Source: Cantharellus purpuraceus (taxonomy: Eukaryota > Basidiomycota > Agaricomycetes > Cantharellales > Hydnaceae). From it: a stretch of 64,000 nucleotides of DNA. The notes beneath the pieces are model-generated. The model made no database searches, had not been told where the DNA came from, and saw only the letters and a program-made list of their open reading frames with translations. A program made the translations under genes and the position numbers. Each line of letters begins with the position of its first letter. Position 1 is the first letter of the stretch. This document shows positions 59,705 through 64,000 of this stretch, in pieces. Location of the stretch: contig JALBUN010000015.1 in NCBI GenBank assembly GCA_025174535.1, positions 618,501-682,500 on the forward strand, given 5' to 3'.

Positions 59705-60380
59705 GATGGGAGGGTGATAGAGGCAAAAGCGAAGAATGCGTGTCGTTCAGACACCGACAAACTCAGACTTTACTCCTTGCTCAGAAAGCATCTCCCCCTG
59801 CACTGTGGTTGATCCAGATCAACGTGACGATATATGTATGACCCTGGAACCCCACCCATTCTTCCACGCCGCTCCCGGCTCCGGCTACTTTCCTCCACTC
59901 ATAGGCAACAATCATTCTACCGCCGTGACTAGTTATGGTGCCTATGGTGGTTAACGCCAAGTGCACGCCTCAGCCATGTCTCTCCATGACTACATGATTC
60001 CTTGCCACGGGATTCGACGTTGCATAGAAATTCAGATGTCGGCTGAAGGGATCTTTGGTGCTGGGATATTGGAAATTGGAAGTTTTATGACATGAATTGC
60101 GCCACGTAGAGGTAGCCGTGAATGAATAGCTTCGGCTACGCTGTGACGTCGTAAGCAAGACCGAGTTCTCAAGTGGAGCCTGGCAGCGGTGGCGATCCCA
60201 AAGGGTTGAACGTCGTAGTTCCCTCGGAGATTGAGTCCGAGGTTAGGCTTAAGTAATAGTGGAGCCCAATAGGAGAAGGTGCAAATGGGTGTCAACACCA
60301 TCATATGACATGAGAGAGCCGATGGAAATGCCTTATAACCCAATTTCACATCACATTCCCTCTTTCTTCCTCCCACAACA
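59705..60380. other. Spacer upstream of catalase, with the second 44-bp direct repeat
   Basis: No gene is supported. The right part should hold the catalase promoter. Confidence 0.5.
59841..59884. repeat. 44-bp direct repeat, copy 2
   Basis: Same orientation as 58955-58998, with two substitutions. In one + strand frame both copies encode PHPFFHAAPGSG, but no larger protein context was found. Confidence 0.9.
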
Positions 60381-62494
60381 ATGCCTTCCGCCCACGTATA
60401 CAACATCAAGGAAACTCCCGTCTACACCACCTCCAACGGTGCCCCCGTCACCGAGCCCTATGCCGCCTCCAAGCTTGGAGGCCATGGCCCTCTCCTTCTC
60501 CAGGGTGCGCCCTCTTCCTAACCCCGATTCCCCTCCATTCACATCTCCTCATTTCAGACTTTCACCACATCGATCTCCTCGCCCACTTTGACCGAGAGCG
60601 TATCCCTGAGCGTGTCGTCCACGCCAAGGGCGCAGGAGCCCACGGCTACTTTGAGGTCACCCACGACATCACCGACCTGACGTGCGCACACCTCTTCCAA
60701 AAGGTACACTCCCCGTCTCTCTGCGCTACAGCATGCGGGCACTCATCCGCGCCGCATATAGGTGGGCACCAGGGCACGCACCACCATTCGCTTCTCCACT
60801 GTCGGGGGCGAATCTGGCTCGGCCGATACTGCTCGTGACCCTCGCGGCTTTGCCATCAAAATTCGCACGGAAGAGGGCAACATGGACTGGGTATGCTGAT
60901 TTGTCGTCTTCCTCGACACCCTCTAACCACAGCACCCCCTTGCCCCCTCCTCTTCCAGGTCTTCAACAATACCCCCGTCTTCTTCATCCGTGACCCTGCC
61001 AAGTTCCCCCACTTTATTCACACCCAGAAGCGTGACCCCCAGACCCACCTCAAGGATCCGGACATGTTCTGGGACTATCTATCCCAGAACCCCGAGTCTA
61101 TTCACCAGGTGATGATTCTCTTCTCCGATCGTGGTACCCCGGACGGGTATGTTAGCCCTTTGCTCCGACTATTCCCCGTGTTAAGCCTAGCGTAGTTACT
61201 TCCACCAGCACGGATATTCCGGTCACACCTTCAAGCTCGTCAAAGAAGACGGCTCGTTCGTGTACACTCAAATTCACGTCCGTGCCGATGGCGGCTTCAA
61301 GGTATACAAGCACTGCCGTCGTCTATTCCAAGCTGACTTAATCAATTCAGACCCTTCCTGCCGACAAAGCGGGAAAGCTGGCAGGTGACAACCCAGATTA
61401 TGGCATCCAAGACCTGTTCGAGTCTATCGAAAAAGGCGACTACCCGTCGTGGACCGTCTATGTCCAGACCATGACTCCACAGCAGGCTGAGAAATTCAGG
61501 TACAACGTTTTGGACCTGACCAAGGTAGGAATAGACATGTTCACGCGGTTGAGTAAAATTCTCAGAGCCACTATAGGTCTGGCCGCATGCAGAGTATCCC
61601 CTTCGCCCGGTGGGCAAAATTGTCTTGAACGAGAACCCCCAAAATTACTTTGCCGAGATTGAACAAGTCCGTGTTTTTGCCACTTTCCAATCACTTTTTG
61701 CTGATCCGACATATTTCCCACGTAGGCTGCGTTCTCACCCTCGCACCTTGTACCCGGTTTTGAAGCCTCCGCGGACCCTGTCCTTCAATCCCGTCTTTTC
61801 TCTTACCCCGACACACACCGTCACAGGCTTGGCGTCAATTATCAACAGCTCCCTGTCAATGCTCCGATTTCGCCCGTCGCCAATTTCCGTGAGTAGTCCA
61901 CCATTACATGTGACTCATCTAACGAGAGTCTTTATTGTCGATAGAGCGCGACGGCCTAGGCACGTTCGTTTCCCAAGGCGCGCGTCCCAACTATCAATCA
62001 ACTATCGCGCCCCTCGCGTACACGAAGCGTCCGTTCTACACGCACAAGCACGAGCAGTTCCTCGGCGCTGCCACGCTCCACCTCTCGTAAGTTTACGTTT
62101 AGTCGTGCTTCTCGTCCTCCTGCCTGTCTGACGTTTCCGCCTTGTGATAGTGACATCACCGATCTCGACTTTGAGCAGCCTCGTGCGTTGTGGAGCAAGG
62201 TCTTTGACGATGGTGCCAGGGAGCGTTTGGTGCAGAATCTCGCTGGCCATCTTGGGGGTGCCAAGAGTGCCGAAGTTAAGGCTAGGCAATGTGGGTTTCG
62301 TCATCCATTGCACCCGCGTTTGACCGCTGATGACTCTTTTTGTCGGGTTAGTGTCGGTCTTTGCGGCCGTGGACCAAGGATTCTCCGACCGAGTCGCCAA
62401 GGCCATAGGCGCGCCTACTGTCAAGCCACTCAAAGTGCAGCCCGTGACTGATGTCCACAAGTTCAAGCCCAACGTTCACGCGAACCCTGTCTAG
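60381..62494 (+). CDS. Catalase (monofunctional heme catalase, small-subunit type)
   Basis: Converts hydrogen peroxide to water and oxygen. The ATG at 60381 gives [16 protein letters not shown], the usual small-catalase start. [20 protein letters not shown] and [13 protein letters not shown] contain the catalytic His. [14 protein letters not shown] follows, and [20 protein letters not shown] contains the distal Asn. After an intron inside the Gly codon of GTPDGY comes [42 protein letters not shown] and [14 protein letters not shown] follow, then [14 protein letters not shown] with the proximal heme Tyr. [10 protein letters not shown] and FYTHKHEQF precede the C-terminal helical part. The protein ends VHANPV at TAG 62492-62494, without a C-terminal SKL, so cytosolic location is likelier than a PTS1 peroxisomal one. 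Eight or more introns are inferred. Confidence 0.95.
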
Positions 62495-64000
62495 GCGATG
62501 TTGAGCCATCGCCGTCGTTGTAGAAATATCCAAATGTGCTATGGAGGTACCGTACGTGGCACAGAGATAACTCTAGTCGAAAGTGGAATAGAAATGGAAA
62601 TGTACGCATGTACCAGTGAGTGACTTGGGTTCAACGATGAATCCGTGTCTATGGAAATATCCAATCAATCAAATCGTGTCTTTTTGCGAAATTATGTGTT
62701 TGGGCATTGTGGGTTGCGTGTACCGGTTGAAGCCAGGAACGTATCCTTGAGAATGGAAATATGTTTACGCAATGATTCTCAGCACTCTCACACGATGTCT
62801 CGAATGTGCATCCATGCGTGTCAGATAATGATCTTGCCACCATGGCCGTGAAGCTAACTTACTGTGTGCAGGGGCGATAGTGACCGATGTTCTTACTATT
62901 CTCAGGCACAGTAGCGGGCTTCGGGATCGTATGAGTTGTTTATAATCCCGAGACGAACCCGAAGCTCAAGGTTTCGGGGTGCCGCTTAGCGCCATGAAGC
63001 CGCCCCCAACAGCGAATAGAAAGTACAATTATAGGTATCAAGCATCTCTAAAAGAAGTCGAAGCCAAAATGCGCCTAATGGGTATTGCGTTGGAAACACG
63101 GCTGCGCTGTTCTATATGTACAGGCAGGCTCCTAATATGGGTTTATTTTTTTCAGACGAAGAGTGTGTTTTCGTGGTATGCGGTAGTGAGGGCCAATTCG
63201 AATGTTTGTTATTCACTTCTTTTGTGTCTTCATGCAGGAAGCCTTTTTGCTGGGTGATGGGGGCCACATGCATGCATCTATGACTCATTGCCTTTTGGCT
63301 GTCGATCTCCCGTGTTGATCTTGTGGCGAGTTGTTGCCTATTGGAACTGTTGCAAAGATCGCTGCGGTGACGTTCATGGGGCTCAGTCATGTTTATCCGA
63401 TGTATCGATGATCGACTCCGTTTCACCCGATCGAGCATCATCGCAAGCCAACTTTAACCTCCTGTTCGTGTGCTGCGCAACTGCCTTGTATTTGGAAAGA
63501 AATATAGGGCCAACGGGACTCTCCTTAGAGCTGGAGTGTATGGTTTCAACTCAGTCACTCGACGGCGCAATGGATGGATCTTACATCTTTCAAAGCGGCC
63601 AGCCACATGTGAAAATCCCCCAATTGGTATTCACTGCCAATTGAGTCTAGCTTCTCAAAAGCGCCCGACGACTGGGGCACAACCATATGATTTACAACCT
63701 GCACGGCACTGATGTGTATGGCCCCCAGGAGGGCATGGCTGCTCTAGCTGTTCGACGTTCGACTCTTTTGCAGGTTTTTTCTTGATTCGCAGTGAGCAAG
63801 TTACCCCCTATTTCAGCGCATGCAAGCAACCTGCACAGAATTCCGCCTGGGGCATTAGAGTTTCCGAGCCAGCTGCAAGTCAGACTTTTGGCGTTGACGA
63901 GCAAGACAGACATCCATTGGCGCATCAAATGGCGGCGCATATGATGCGTAGTATGGCTGCCAGAGCATTAGGATTCCAAGCCAGCTTTTTTTGCACGAGC
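62495..64000. other. Window end, no supported gene
   Basis: About 1.5 kb after catalase. The + strand frame at 63288-63644 and others lack recognisable domains or a consistent exon chain. A gene crossing the right border cannot be excluded, since the frame around 63780-64000 has protein-like composition. Confidence 0.4.

Noticed and set aside
59736..59954. Plus-strand ORFs containing PHPFFHAAPGSG at both direct repeats as a peptide gene family
   Set aside because: Only the 44-bp repeat is shared and the flanking residues are unrelated, so the shared peptide is a by-product of the DNA repeat.
27081..64000. CRISPR array or operon-like organisation
   Set aside because: No regular direct-repeat/spacer array was seen, and genes carry introns and mixed strands as in eukaryotes. 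The 24-bp and 44-bp repeats do not have CRISPR geometry.

Overview
The window is nuclear DNA of a filamentous basidiomycete, most likely an Agaricomycete. Coding regions are cut by many short introns (about 50-80 nt, GT-AG with one GC-AG). The gene set is purely eukaryotic and fungal, one tRNA-Glu gene carries an intron, and a large cytochrome P450 and GPI-type secreted proteins are present. A closer placement, for example Cantharellales, is only a guess.

Layout. 0-9 kb: a GNL3/Nug1-like circularly permuted GTPase (+) converges on a large SAC3 mRNA-export gene (-), followed by a small Cys-rich protein gene. 9-18.5 kb: gene-poor DNA holding a secreted protein with a duplicated Cys module (10.4-12.3 kb) and a cytochrome P450 (14.1-16.2 kb). 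18.5-36.5 kb: a dense block with OMA1 peptidase, a tail-anchored FHA/coiled-coil protein of the SLMAP/Far9/PRO45 type, mitochondrial EF-G (MEF1), tRNA-Glu(UUC), a DUF262 protein, exosome subunit RRP45, a GC-rich minisatellite, KEOPS kinase BUD32 and prefoldin subunit 5. 37-44 kb: a GPI-type aspartic protease, an FCP1/NIF-type phosphatase, a TIR-bounded element, tRNA-Glu(CUC) and a PIN-domain protein. 45-59 kb: a secreted TAP-like hydrolase, farnesyltransferase beta (RAM1), an epsin, NSE3 (MAGE domain), a decayed copy of part of SAC3, the EFM5 methyltransferase and the UBX/SEP protein SHP1. 59-64 kb: an accessory-type ORF next to 44-bp direct repeats, a catalase gene, then 1.5 kb in which no gene is recognised.

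Most genes are single-copy housekeeping genes for translation, mRNA export and decay, mitochondrial protein quality, ubiquitin/Cdc48, endocytosis and SMC5/6. They share no pathway and are not in operons. Two divergent pairs, BUD32/PFD5 and EFM5/SHP1, have fewer than 70 bp between start codons and probably share promoters. The most interesting non-gene signal is an approximately 840-bp fossil of the SAC3 gene at 54.54-55.38 kb. It keeps the SAC3 intron positions, so it arose as a DNA-level duplication about 47 kb from its parent and then decayed. Exon borders were worked out by hand from splice signals and family conservation. Gene ends given by start and stop codons are firmer than internal borders.
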